From assembly GCA_008921705.1 (NCBI GenBank), contig VFFE01009164.1, forward strand, positions 1,509,664 to 1,573,663: a stretch of 64,000 nt of DNA. Reading direction: 5' to 3'. Positions 52,671 to 64,000 of this stretch are shown in pieces. The notes beneath the pieces are model-generated. The model was not told the origin of the DNA, searched no databases, and saw only the letters and a program-made list of their open reading frames with translations. The position numbers and the translations under genes were made by a program. The stretch's first letter is position 1; each line of letters starts with the position of its first letter. The DNA is from Burhinus oedicnemus. Its lineage: Eukaryota; Chordata; Aves; Charadriiformes; Burhinidae.

Positions 52671-55110
52671 GAGGAAGCAGTGCATGGGGGAAGCAGTGCA
52701 TGGAATAGGCACCTATTGAGACTTTTTCAACAATCAGAAATAAATATTTTTTAAAACACACATGCACTCCATGCAACACGTGATTTGCTGTGTCTTTTAT
52801 AATGTGAACTACCTGTTTGTCATTTTAAAAACTAGCTTTAACTGATTTTCAGATTTCAAGCATCACTACAAGGACCTATTTTTATTTTATTGCACTGGCT
52901 TCTACTTTATTGTTTCATTTTTTGTTAGTCTGTTGAGATCTCTTTACATGAGGTATTTTCTTCTTAGCCATATCTTATTGAAATGTCAACTAGTACTAGG
53001 GATCTTTCCACGGTTTCTTGAAATTCAGAAATAGCTTGGCTCTTACATGATACTATAATAATGTTGCCAAACCTCTGATAAGTTGTTCACATCAGATATT
53101 TAGCCCCAATACCTAATGCTTGAGAATCTACATTGATTCTCTTCACGTTCCGCCTCTGCATTCCAAGATTTATGAATATTAAGTTGTGCTTGCCCCAAAG
53201 CAAAAGTATACTCACTAAGATATTTGCTGAGATCAGGAGTCTCTCTGCCCCATTTTTAAAACAAAGGCATTAATAAGGAAGCACTACAAAATGTACAACA
53301 CTGAAAAAATAAGGAAAATTCAGTATTTTTAATAAAGTGAGAAAAAAACCTCTAGTTCAAAGCACCCTATCTGAGCTGCCCTAAATAATGCAAAAGAGTA
53401 ACAATTTATGACACTTGTACAGAATGATGTCTGCTGAGAAGCATGAATAAACCCTGATTTCTAAAACTATGACCATTATTTTCAAAAACAGTGGTCACCT
53501 AGGGTAAAAAGATATCATTCCCTATAATTTTAACCCTTACAAATATGTGGGTAGATACTATATACAGCATCTATGGAGGTCAGTCAGACCCAGCGGCAAT
53601 GGTTGCATCGTTACCCAGCATGCACATAATTACTTTGTGTACCAAGCGCAAAAGTCATAGACCTGTGCAGAGGGTACACATGTACATCTTTCCATGCTGA
53701 AACATCTTTCACAAGGACTAACTGAGCTTTATAATTTTAACTGCATACATAAACGTGTACTTTTAAAATTCCTGAAACGTCATCTTTCTTTTGGTTTAAT
53801 AATTACTTTTCTTAAATTCTGTTCCAAATGCTCTCAGCTTCCTTTGTGATTTGGTCCATTTGTATGCATGCAGGCATATAAAGACCTTATTTAAAACAAG
53901 CTGAAACTGGTACAAATGAGAAGGAAGAAATGTGAATGAGGTGGTTTACTGGTTTACCAACAGGTGGAATAAACGTGCTATGGCAAAAACATCCCATGGA
54001 GATAAGTGCTCAAGCAAACTAATACTAATCATTTATGCAGGCATATATTAAGATACTCAAGGCTCAGTTTCTAAACTGTGACTACATCATATTACTTCTG
54101 CCCCTCTGTTTGTAATTACATTGCTTTCAGTTTTATATATTAAACAGTTCCCCAGCTGCTCTTTAGAAAATAGTAAATTGGTTAATTTTAAGAGCAACCA
54201 CATAGGGTTAAGATAATTCAAGAGATACAACTGAGTAATGTAATTCATCTTTTTTAAAATAAATCTTTATATTAAACTAAAAATAGAGCTCTACTGTGTT
54301 TATTACAGTAAATATTCTTATTGAAATCAACAGTATATGAGGTATTCCCAGCAGGTTCTGTATAAGCCATTATTGAAATATCTTATTGCAATTATTTTTC
54401 AGCAATTTCCTCCCACTGTTATTCTATATATTACAATATATTGAGCACAAAATAAGACGCTGGTATCTCTCAGTGTAGCTTCTATTGGATTATGAATTAA
54501 GATGGATATAAATTGGATTGTAAATTAAGAACCACGAAAAGTCAAGGCACCCCTTGGATATAGAAAGTTCACTCTGTGCGGCAGAGACCTCACCTCCCCA
54601 CCAGCATCAGGGCTGACACTCGAGACACTTCAGGATAACGCTCTTATTCGCCACGCTGCCAGAAATAAGAAATTCCCGGGCTTCAATAAGAAGTGCAGGA
54701 GAAATTTATTCTTCTCTTTACTGGCAATTGCTATGTAGGACATTATATGGATTCCCGGATAGCATTAATGGTTCTGTTTTCTGCATGCCTCAGGCCACAG
54801 GGCTGTGATTACTTTTAATCAGTTTCAAGACTCCCCACCCTCAGCTGTGCTTTGGTTATCTTCAGACTGGATCAGTACATTGCAGCCTACCTACCCTAAC
54901 ACTTGGAAATTTCCCTGAGGCTTTCAGGCTCTGCAGAATGCAGCCAAAATGAAAGTTTAGGTCCCTTTCCTTCCCCTTCCACTCCCTGCAGGAACTTTGT
55001 TGGCTGTTCCCCGTTTCCCATCAGTAGTCCTAAGTATTACACAGCAACCAGAAATCCTGCTCTTTCTTTTGTAAGGCAATACCGTAAAACAAAAAACAAA
55101 TTAAAATAAG
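52671..55110. other. Non-coding stretch with two small duplications
   Basis: GGAAGCAGTGCATGG is present twice at 52673-52703 (period 16). An 18-base motif TTGGATTATGAATTAAGA recurs at 54485-54502 and 54513-54530 with two mismatches. Bases 54540-54720 are GC-richer, with CpG sites, and of unknown nature; no LTR termini were found around them. Confidence 0.55.
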
Positions 55111-55200
55111 AATAGAATAGAATAGAATAGAATAGAATAGAATAGAATAGAATAGAATAGAATAGAATAGAATAGAATAGAATAGAATAGAATAGAATAG
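55111..55200 (+). repeat. (AATAG)n pentanucleotide microsatellite, 18 perfect units
   Basis: Ninety bases of uninterrupted AATAG (ATTCT on the other strand), flanked by imperfect units AATAAG on the left and AAAAGAAATA on the right. Perfect arrays of this length are young and length-polymorphic. ATTCT/AGAAT repeats are known to unwind easily and underlie human SCA10 expansion. The array creates the SILFY-repeat open frames on the minus strand, which are artefacts. Confidence 0.97.
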
Positions 55201-58200
55201 AAAAGAAATAATTTTCCTGGAAGCTTGCAATATTGTTTCTTATTTATATTACTCTTAAATTCCTTCTGAATATCCATGCAAATACATGTAAATTCATTTA
55301 CATACATTCCTGATAACAGTCTAAAAATCATCAATTTGTGTGATCAGAAAGAAACTTTACCCGTCTTCAACCCTCGAAAGTCAGTTTAATGGGTGCAATG
55401 AGGACAAAATCCTTGGTATTTGCCCATAAACACAGTGAAACAGATTCTGCCACTCACACTCACATTTGTTGCTCACTCCTTAGCCTTCTTTATTTCAGTG
55501 AAAGTTCTAACCTAAGTGTAACTGACCTCTGCCAATATAACAAGCACACTTTCTGTTTCAAAAGATCTGTAACAGTCATTGCATAGGGATGCTGAAACTT
55601 AATGCAAGTGCTTAAAGAGAGTGAATACCGTTGGTGACAGTAAAATAATTTTCACTATCATATGCTAACTATCTGTAGCATAACAAACGCCAAACTTTCT
55701 ATCATCGTGGTAAAATCGTGTCAGTGTGGGGGGTGGGGAGTAACTGGGAAGACAGTACCCTGTGCCTGGGCAATTCTTATTATTCAGAAAAAGAAAGAAG
55801 AGAAAGTTGGAGGAAATGTATTTGCAAAAATCCCTGGTGAATAATATATTAATTACCAAAAGGGGCTCGGCCAAACACTCAGACAATTTATATAGCACAT
55901 CAGACAAAATATGCCAGCTATTCAAAAAAACGAGGCAGATGAGATTAGGCTTGTGCAGGTTGTCTCGCTGACATGCAGCGTTCTAGACAAGGAAGTGAAC
56001 ATGCTACTAGACAAGCAAGTGAACATATTACACAAGGACCTACGCAAACTACAAAACGATCAAAGACTGCTTCAATATCATAATGTAAAATTGTAATGGG
56101 AAGGCAGACAGGATGATAAAAAGAAGCAGATCTCTTTGAAATGTGAGCCAAGAGAAAAAAAGTGACAGGCTCATAACATTTTCAGATGAGGATTTAAGAT
56201 TATGGCACCTTCCGCAAGAACAACATAGGAAGTGAACGCCAAAACAGGCAGCTGTTAAAACAACTAGATTAGCATAATTTTTACAAGCTATATAACTCCA
56301 CTATTGGAGAACTCAGCTAATTCTAGAAAGGAAGATATCCAAGGACAGAGGGATGGAAGGTCTAATTAAATGGAGAGCAATGCTGCTGAATAAAGCCTGG
56401 AGAGGTTTTCTGCCTTCAGTACAGAAACTGCAGCCTCCTATAAAATAACAGGACTGGGCTCCACTGATTTCCCAGCAGCAATTCCAAAAGAAAGAAGCTG
56501 CAAAAGCTCTTTCTCTTTTGGTACTTTTGTGATGAGCAGCCATAAACTCAAGTTTAACTGAAAGGAGAATTTTGCAATTGCAAAACCAAGAGCTGTAGTA
56601 CCACCAGCTTTTAAAAGCTGCCACTTGAAGCACTGGCTGTGGGAAGCCTAATGCAAGATTAAGACTCCAGCTGCAGGAAACCATGTGTTTTTATTTAATG
56701 TTGACTACAAAACTTCTCTTTACTCATTGTTGAAATACAGGTTGCAGGAAGAACAGTTTTGTCCTTCAACTGGAAAAGTACCCAAGTTCCAGTTAACTCC
56801 TGCCGGTGAGACTGGCTGACCGGCCATGCTGTGATGAAAAGAATAAGGGCAGAAGCTCTGTACAAATAGACAAGAGACTGTCATGAACAGCCATGAAAAA
56901 GACAGGCCAAAACACTTCACGGTGTGATAAAGGGGAAAGAAAAATAAATAAATAAAGACAAATAAGATAGAGACACAGCCAAGTTGCACTAGAAAAAGCA
57001 AAACCAAAATCACTGCTAAACCATCTGTGGGCAAAACGTGTTTTTCATATGATGGGGAAAGGTGTACGTGGCTGCCCCACAAGTCTTGTAATTTCTCTGG
57101 TTTCAAAATAGCACCAATATTTCTATTAAAATCACCAGTAAAATCAAAGGAGAATTGGGACAATTTCCCAGTTTTTGATGGATTCTTAGTTTGGCTACCT
57201 CTGACAGGACTTCTATAATGTAAATCTCCACCTTGAGACATAACAAACCACCAGGTAGCAGGGTATAAATGCTTCTGGAAGTACCGGCCAATTTGGTCCT
57301 ACCAAGTTAAAACAGTCTAATATATAAACACAACACTACAGAACATGAACAGCAAAACAAAGTTGTAGGTTCAGCATTAATTTCATGGTTAGTAACAAAC
57401 ACCTGGTATTAAGCAGAAAAGAAAGTGAATAATCACTTTATGAAAAAGCTTATGGAGACAGATCTGCAGACAGACATAGGAATATAAGCTGCTTCTGCAC
57501 ACAGTCTTCTGTGTCCACAAGCACGTGATTCAAATACTTCAGGATGAGCATTGGTTACTTTTCAAGATGAAACATTATTTCTTTGATAATCTCTTCAAAT
57601 ATCTCTTTCTTGCCTTGCTAGTGAACACTGGCTCAAGCCCACAGTAGCTACAACAAGAAATCAAAGCAACATGAGAAGTAAATATTTACATGCACATGTA
57701 CCAAGGAAGCTGAAGTGGGAGAAGATAAGCAGTAGGTTTCCTCTCGGTGCCAGCTGGTAGGGCGCATGCTGGAAGCCCCATAAGGAGACAGGTCGCCTGG
57801 CCCAGAGGAGCTCCAGCATTCACAACTCTGATTTGAGGCAGGGAGCAAAACTCCAAACAACTTTAAACAAGAGGATCAAATTCAGCAGTTCGTATAGTAC
57901 CAAAAACTGAAAAATGGAGAAAAAAACCCCAAACAATTGGCTGTTTATTCAAAAATGAAATATCTTTTGTTCCAGGGAGAACAGCAATTTACTCCTGCTG
58001 TGTGTTTGGTTTGTATGAAGGGTAGTGATTTGATGGTGCGTGCAGGGAGGGGGAGGAAAGAAAAGGTGTTCAAGTTTCTAAAATACGTGTTTATCAACAA
58101 ATGCTTGGCTTTGGTCCAATAATCTTATTGTTTACGCATTATGACTTTAATACAGTCCCAAGCAAAGCAGTTCCTACAGAAGAATGTTGCATTTATAACA

Positions 58201-59480
58201 GGTAAAACTTTTGTATTTATGTGTGGGTTTGGCAGGTCAAGGTGGAAGGCTTTTTGAAGGCTTATGGGATGTTCATTTTGCCTCCTTTTGAGCGCAACAG
58301 AGACAAATGGTCAAATTTCTTCATTTCTGTGGAATCCTTAGAAATGTTTTTCTGCAGTTTAGCTAGTATTTTGAACGGTTCCCTTGCATAGCTCCACAAG
58401 CTACCCCCATATGAGGAACAGAAGAACAAGTTAAGAAAATGATAAGAGAAGTGCCTAGGGAAGACAGAACTGCACTGTACATTACAAAGATCAGAGGGAG
58501 CCCAGAAGCAGAACTAGAAAAAAACTGTTCACAACATGCATCGCAGTGCAGAAATTCCCAGAAAACTCAAATACCATCATTGTGATTTTTGAAATCAAGA
58601 AAGCTGGGGAAAAAAGAGGCAGAAGGGACCTGATAAAAGTACAAGCTAACAAGTCGCTTCTATGGAATGATTTTATTGAGACTTTTGACCTTAAACAACA
58701 GATGCAGTAGATGTATAAGTCCAGTCAAAAGACTATCAGTCCCTGAATCCAAACCAGCTCTGTATCTGGTGAAGAAAGCTACTAAAAATGCATATTTTAT
58801 TTCCTTCTGTGGAAGGAATTCACCGAAACAACCAACCAAACAAAAAAGCTTTCAGCCTAAGCAAACAAACAGAAATTGTGTTAGGAAGAGTTTGAAGTGG
58901 CATATTCTTCACAAAATATTTATCGTGACTGAGTAGTAAGTATGCATTAGGTGAGAGAATTAAAGGATGTGTCCAAAACACAGAATGTGACAGAAATAAC
59001 CCTTAAGTTTGTACATACACAACAATACGAATCTCTCGGTTTCATTTGCTGTCACCTCTCGTTGACTGGCAACCTCAGTTAACAGAAGTGATAGAACATG
59101 TTTTCTTGGTATGTTTACCAGGTCTCTGACCGTAAGAGACCAAGAACAGAAACCAAGTGACTGGTTTCTTAGAACTGGAAACAAAATTTAGAAGAATGGT
59201 GTTAGTCATTTAATAACTAGCTGGAAGAAAACACGGAACAAGTAAGAAATCTACCTGACAACAGACAGAAATTAGAAATCTTCAGGAGCATTTAGTGGAC
59301 AAAACGACTTAGAAAATCATTCAGAAAAGCTGAAACACAGACATCTGCGCTGAACCTGACCCTACTCTATATAAATTCCTGATCAATATACTAAGATCCA
59401 GTATAGGGAGGCTTATGTAAATTATTTTAGTAATACTTATGACACTCCTCTGAGAAGCATGCTGTCAGTGCCAAATTTGC
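55201..59480. other. Non-coding stretch with the window's longest open frame
   Basis: The minus-strand frame 56720-57241 (173 codons) is the longest in the window but is unrecognised and T-rich, giving a hydrophobic middle. A 20-bp unit CTAGACAAGGAAGTGAACAT is duplicated at 55983-56002 and 56007-56026 (period 24, one mismatch). An AAAT tract lies near 56940. There is no convincing gene or repeat family. Confidence 0.5.
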
Positions 59481-62400
59481 TCATCAGTGTAACAAGGAGA
59501 AGGAGGAGGCCTCAGCCAGCAGAAGCACTGCAAATGAAATAGGTAAGCCTTTGTGGGCATGCTTGGCATATCATTGTAAGTCATACAGTATCTTGTATTG
59601 TCTTTTAAATGTCAGCTATTGGACTAAACAGTTCATATGAGAATCTTTGTTTTCTTGACTTTTTCTAAATTGTTTTTGCTACTGAGTTTTAAGGAAGCAT
59701 TTAGCCTCTGTGGTTCCAAAGAAAAGCTCAAAAATAAAAATTGTGTTTTCAGGCATCCGATTGCTGGTCTGTCATCCAAACTCTAAATAGTTGTAGATCA
59801 GTAGATCAGTGATCTCCGTGGTTAAAGATATTCTAATATAGAGCAGTTCATAAATCTTAGTACATATGGATTTGTATTTCTATATAAAACAAATCTAGAC
59901 ATCACTCTAATTTGTGATATTCTGATATTTTGTTTATTTGAAGAAGAAAAAATAACCCAAATCCAAACATGAATTCTGGTATGGCTAAATTGGGAATTAC
60001 AAGGTCTACAGAAAGGACGATGAAGTCTGTGACTGTGTCATTTGGGAAGCGCACATCAACATAAATTCTGCTCTTTCCCGGATGGCTAGACTTGCGACAT
60101 TACTACCATCCGGAGAAGTCCAACTTCTACATGCTTACATGTGATATTCCCCAGATGCAGTCTCCTCCACTAATCTTCTAAGTGTTGTATGTGATTCCTT
60201 CTGTGTGCAAAAGCTACAGGGCAAACTGCGATCAATGTGTAATTTGACTTGATGCCCTTTGAGTTTCCCAGTACTCTGAAACAGGCAAAATCACTTAGAG
60301 TAGCTGATTCAATTTGTCAGGCAGCACTGCGTGTAACGTGTATCGGCCCTAATTCAGCTGTAGCAGAATAGGGTGTCTTGTCAGTCCGTCAGCACATTGG
60401 GTTATTCACAGAAGCAGGGCAGAGTAGGATGTGAGCCATAAGCACTCCAAGCAAGAATATTTACTTAGAGAGGAACTCATGTGCGTGGACAACTATTAAC
60501 AGTCACATAGCAATGCATTTTATAGAGATAAATTCAGCAACTGTAGATATTGAAAGTTAAGTTCACAGGACAGGCACTTTCCCAAATACCTCTCTGAAGC
60601 AACAAAGACATTCTTCCTTTGGCTGTTTTTTAACATGGTTTCCAGTTTTCCAGACTAACACCTCTCAGGAGGTTTTCTGGGTTTTGTTTTGGTTTTGAAG
60701 TTGGTTTGGGTTTGGTTTGGATTTTTTTTTGCTCTCAAACTGCCCGACACCATCTGTCCCAGCACTCTGATGTACATTTCTGAGGAGGGAAAGGAAGATG
60801 GAGCTGCAGGTTCCTCCATTTAATATTGCTTTAAACGGTGAAGTTTTTTATACAAATCAGCAAAGGCAGAAGTTCCCATGCCATAGCAGACTGCTGCTCC
60901 GCTGTCAGACCTTTATACACAGTGTTTGAAATAAGCTTAACAATAGAAAATTATAATAGAACAAACAATGGATGTCCGTTCTTTAATATATTAATGTCAG
61001 GAAATAATAATTTACACTAATTGTATCTACATATGAGCAATCAGTTCCATTGTTTATGGTTTAAAAGTCCACTCAAGAAGACTATGTATTGATACGATAC
61101 CCTTAATTCCAGGATTTACCTGAAGGCTATGGTAATACTCATACAGGTAGACAGACAGTGGGCCTATGCAAATGCAGGTGCACATTTGTCATTCCCTTTC
61201 ATAAATAATAGTTTTATAAAATATACAAATGTGGTGTTTGAGTTACATCCCAGGATCATATCTTATCTGCTACTCGAAACATGCTAGAACACCTTTGGCC
61301 TCAATTGAAAATACAAAAAGATCTAACCTGAGAAAAAAGTGAGATATCCTGTATTTATTTAAACCACATACAACAATGAAGAATCTTTTATCAAAGATGC
61401 AGGAGTACTTACCTTTCCTGATACACTATTTCTTGAAATATCAGGATCCTAGAGAATTCCCCTTAAGTCTCCAGACAGCATGTGCTTTCCCTGATTGTCT
61501 CTTCTATTGTTTATCTGAGCTCAGAATTGGGCCCAAGTAATTTAGACTCGAGGCTTCAACAAGCGTATTAACCCAAGCAGCGCTGCACACAGTGTTTCAT
61601 ACACAATTAGTAAAAAATCAAGCATCTGAAACACAGTCAGCACAGAAGTCATCAGAAACAAATTGCACCCTTCCCATTTTAACAAAAGGCTTCAAAAAGT
61701 CTTTACACTTTTGTGCAAATTGCCTGTCCTTTGTGCACCAGCATCCTCGCTGGGGTGCTGATAGCCTGCTCAGGGTACCTACAGTCAACAGGATCTTGCT
61801 TTTCGCTACCCTGATTAAGTAAGTAATGCTCACTTCCCAGGAATCCCCCATGGAGCAGCAGCGTTCCTACGTGCCCGGCCGTAACACCAGTAATGACTGG
61901 ATTCTGAGAGAATTTGAAAACCTTCCTCAACATGCTCATTTCTGTTTTTCAACCTATATTCAAAGCGATACTTTGGCATCGGTACGCGAGTTTTGACAGG
62001 GTTACAGTAAATTCATCATGCTAAACTGAAATGTTTCTGGCAGATGTCTACTCTGCAACAATCAAGCTATGTGTACAGTAAAATGTGACAACCACAGTGC
62101 TACTCTAGTTGTAAAAATTACACATATAGTACTTTATTAATGCTAACTGGGAGCACAATTATGCAGTATATTATTTATTTTTTCATTAGAAAAATTTTAT
62201 TGCAAAAAGTTGCTTCAGTATTTTATATGGAATTAAAATTTTAAAAAACAAGTCTTGAGTTAAAAGTTGTTATTAGTAAAAAGAAAATAAACAAGTGTAT
62301 GTGCTAATAAAAACACAGTTTCTTTTTCAACCCTTCGGACTTTTTTTCTTAGCCACTATCAAATTATTTTTCCAGTAATTGCTGGTTTTCTTCCTGAAGG

Positions 62401-64000
62401 CTATCCTGGACCAATGGATTTAGAAAGCTATATGGTGGGGAAAAAACCCTGCATCATTAAAGGGGAATACCATAACTTTTCCGAAAGCAAACATTATAAA
62501 ACAGGAGACAAAGAAGTAGGATTTATTTTGAAAGCAATTTAAACTATTCATATTTACGGAAGTCAAGCTTAAATCACGCAAAACAACTTGTTCCATGAGT
62601 AGCAGAATTAATTTTCATTCATGGGATTTCAGTCTCTCACCTTGATTCCCTTACATTTAATAAAATGTAAAGTTCAGCTGTAGGTTTTTCCACAATTAAA
62701 CATTTTTAGTAAGTCTGCCTTCTGTGGATTCTCTGAGAGCTTATAAGAGCCAAGAAAATTCTGCAAGTGCCCCCTCGGTAGGGTAAGAATAGGCCCACAC
62801 TCCCATTTGTTAGGGTTTGGGCTTTTTTAATTACTCTCATTTTTCACTTGGTTTAAATGAGACCAACAGGCTTAAAAGTTATTAGTAGGGAATAAGAAAA
62901 TGGACAAACACATGCAAGCATATACATCACAGTGGATTATTAAGCCCCATTCTCTCTGGAAACCAGGCTAAGAAAGGGGGAAAATTCATTTCTGTCATTG
63001 GAGAAATCCCCGTGTGTCTCAAAATATAGTCTAACAAACTACTTATGATTTTCATAGGGGTCAATTTTCATTTTACCATTTGACTCCCTCAAGAACACCA
63101 CAGAAGCAAAGAAGTAGCCTGAGGGAAATAAATAAATAAATAAACCTAATGGTATTGTTTGTGAGTTAAATTTCTCCTGGAGTAGGGGAATGCAAAACTA
63201 TCACTGAATCAATGTAACACAGCATTGGAGTAACCTCTAACGAAGGAGCAGGGAAGTGAAATATGCAGCAAAGTCTCTACACACACCTGACCTTTCCACC
63301 TGTGCTATAATTTCCTGCATTGCAACATGTGGAAGGATAGGGTACGATAAAAAAGCCAGTACCTGCTTCTTTTCCCTGGCCCAGAGGAACTGGACTTTCT
63401 AGCTCTGCATTTTTGCTCTTTTAACATTTCAGGGTAGATCTGTAATGGTTATGATAAGCCTACTGAAAGCTTACAACACACAAATCCCAGTGGTCCTTGG
63501 TTTAGTACAACAGAACGCATTACGTCTTGTAAATTTGCCATAAACTTCTATATCATAGATGAACTTCCATGCTTTATTTCGGTGTGAGTGGACTATTTAT
63601 CTAAACACTGTTGCTCATCTTCCTTTCACAGCCCATTTTATTAACTTTTTTATATTAAGTAAATTCACTTTTATCTATAATGTTTGTTTTAAAGGTAATT
63701 CATCTAATTTAAAGTATTTTCTTAGGAACTTCCATCTAGCTTTGCCCTTGAAATTAACATTTAATGTGTTTTACATTTTTGCAATAGAAATTAATCTTTA
63801 TTTGAATTATTAGTCCAGAACTATAACCTACACTCACCATATTTGAACGTTGGTATGGGAAACATCTGTGACCACCACATTATCCCAGACAGCTACCGTG
63901 AAAGAGGACCTACATCTTTGTGTTGTGGAGATCCCACACTAGCGAAAAAAAAGCACCATTTCAAGTCCATTTCAATAAATTAGACACATATACTGGTACT
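59481..64000. other. Non-coding stretch with simple-sequence tracts
   Basis: A degenerate GGTTT tract lies at 60671-60729, and an (AAAT)n tract near 63127-63144. A consensus minus-strand donor (AAAG then GTAAGTAC) is near 61409 without a trusted acceptor. The longest frame is 84 codons. Nothing else was recognised. Confidence 0.55.

Noticed and set aside
54540..54720. GC-richer patch suspected to be part of a second LTR
   Set aside because: No TG...CA termini, target duplication or family pattern could be traced.
55030..55334. Minus-strand frames reading repeated SILFY units
   Set aside because: Produced entirely by the AATAG/ATTCT microsatellite at 55111-55200.
56313..56684. 123-codon minus-strand open frame
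   Set aside because: Unrecognised, isolated, with no splice or homology support.
59470..59542. Possible exon ending at the donor ATAG/GTAAGC near 59541
   Set aside because: The upstream acceptor is weak and the open stretch is very short, which is not enough to report.

Overview
The window looks like AT-rich, non-coding nuclear DNA from a bird. Two features carry that call. Bases 39421-39515 match the 3' end of a CR1 LINE in minus orientation, including the typical 'GGTTGGAAGGGA...CATCTAGTCTGACC...AAAGCAGGTC' arrangement. Bases 32192-32841 look like a complete avian ERVL-class solo LTR: it begins TGTCCTGGTTTG, ends AAACCATAGCA, and has a near-perfect 5-bp target-site duplication. No prokaryotic organisation is present: there are no tightly packed ORFs, operons or ribosome-binding sites. 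The species cannot be named from this sequence.

No protein-coding gene could be recognised on either strand. The longest open frames are 173, 150, 123, 123, 120 and 120 codons. They are isolated, match no family I know, and are what AT-rich non-coding DNA gives by chance. The window is therefore intergenic, or lies inside one or more very large introns or a lncRNA locus. I see no tRNA, rRNA or CRISPR, and no intact mobile element with coding capacity.

Layout. 1-10 kb: unannotated sequence with a CTCF-like motif (1481), an 18-base G run (2148), a TAAT palindrome (6433) and a possible MIR-like remnant (8080). 10.5 kb: the most unusual structure, a 162-bp imperfect palindrome folding as one long hairpin (10515-10676). 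13-16 kb: a 54-bp sequence present twice, 1.8 kb apart, at 91% identity, and a possible 21-nt microexon. 19-22 kb: TA and CTGT-type simple repeats, then a stretch resembling a conserved element around a POU octamer. 25-27 kb: a probable CR1 fragment and a 15-bp minisatellite. 31-33 kb: a possible SINE head, a 12-bp hairpin and the ERVL solo LTR. 34-39 kb: a 10-bp minisatellite, TAAT-rich DNA and the CR1 tail. 44-48.7 kb: two fragments of an old amniote interspersed repeat, a possible second CR1 remnant, a candidate exon (46819-46945), small tandem duplications and a second CTCF-like motif (48688). 55 kb: a perfect 18-unit AATAG array. 55.2-64 kb: little beyond small duplications and A/T-rich tracts.

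There is no gene set to describe as working together. What can be read is a record of repeat insertions in a gene-poor region, with some candidate regulatory DNA. All repeat-family assignments were made by eye from memory of consensus sequences and need a RepeatMasker run.
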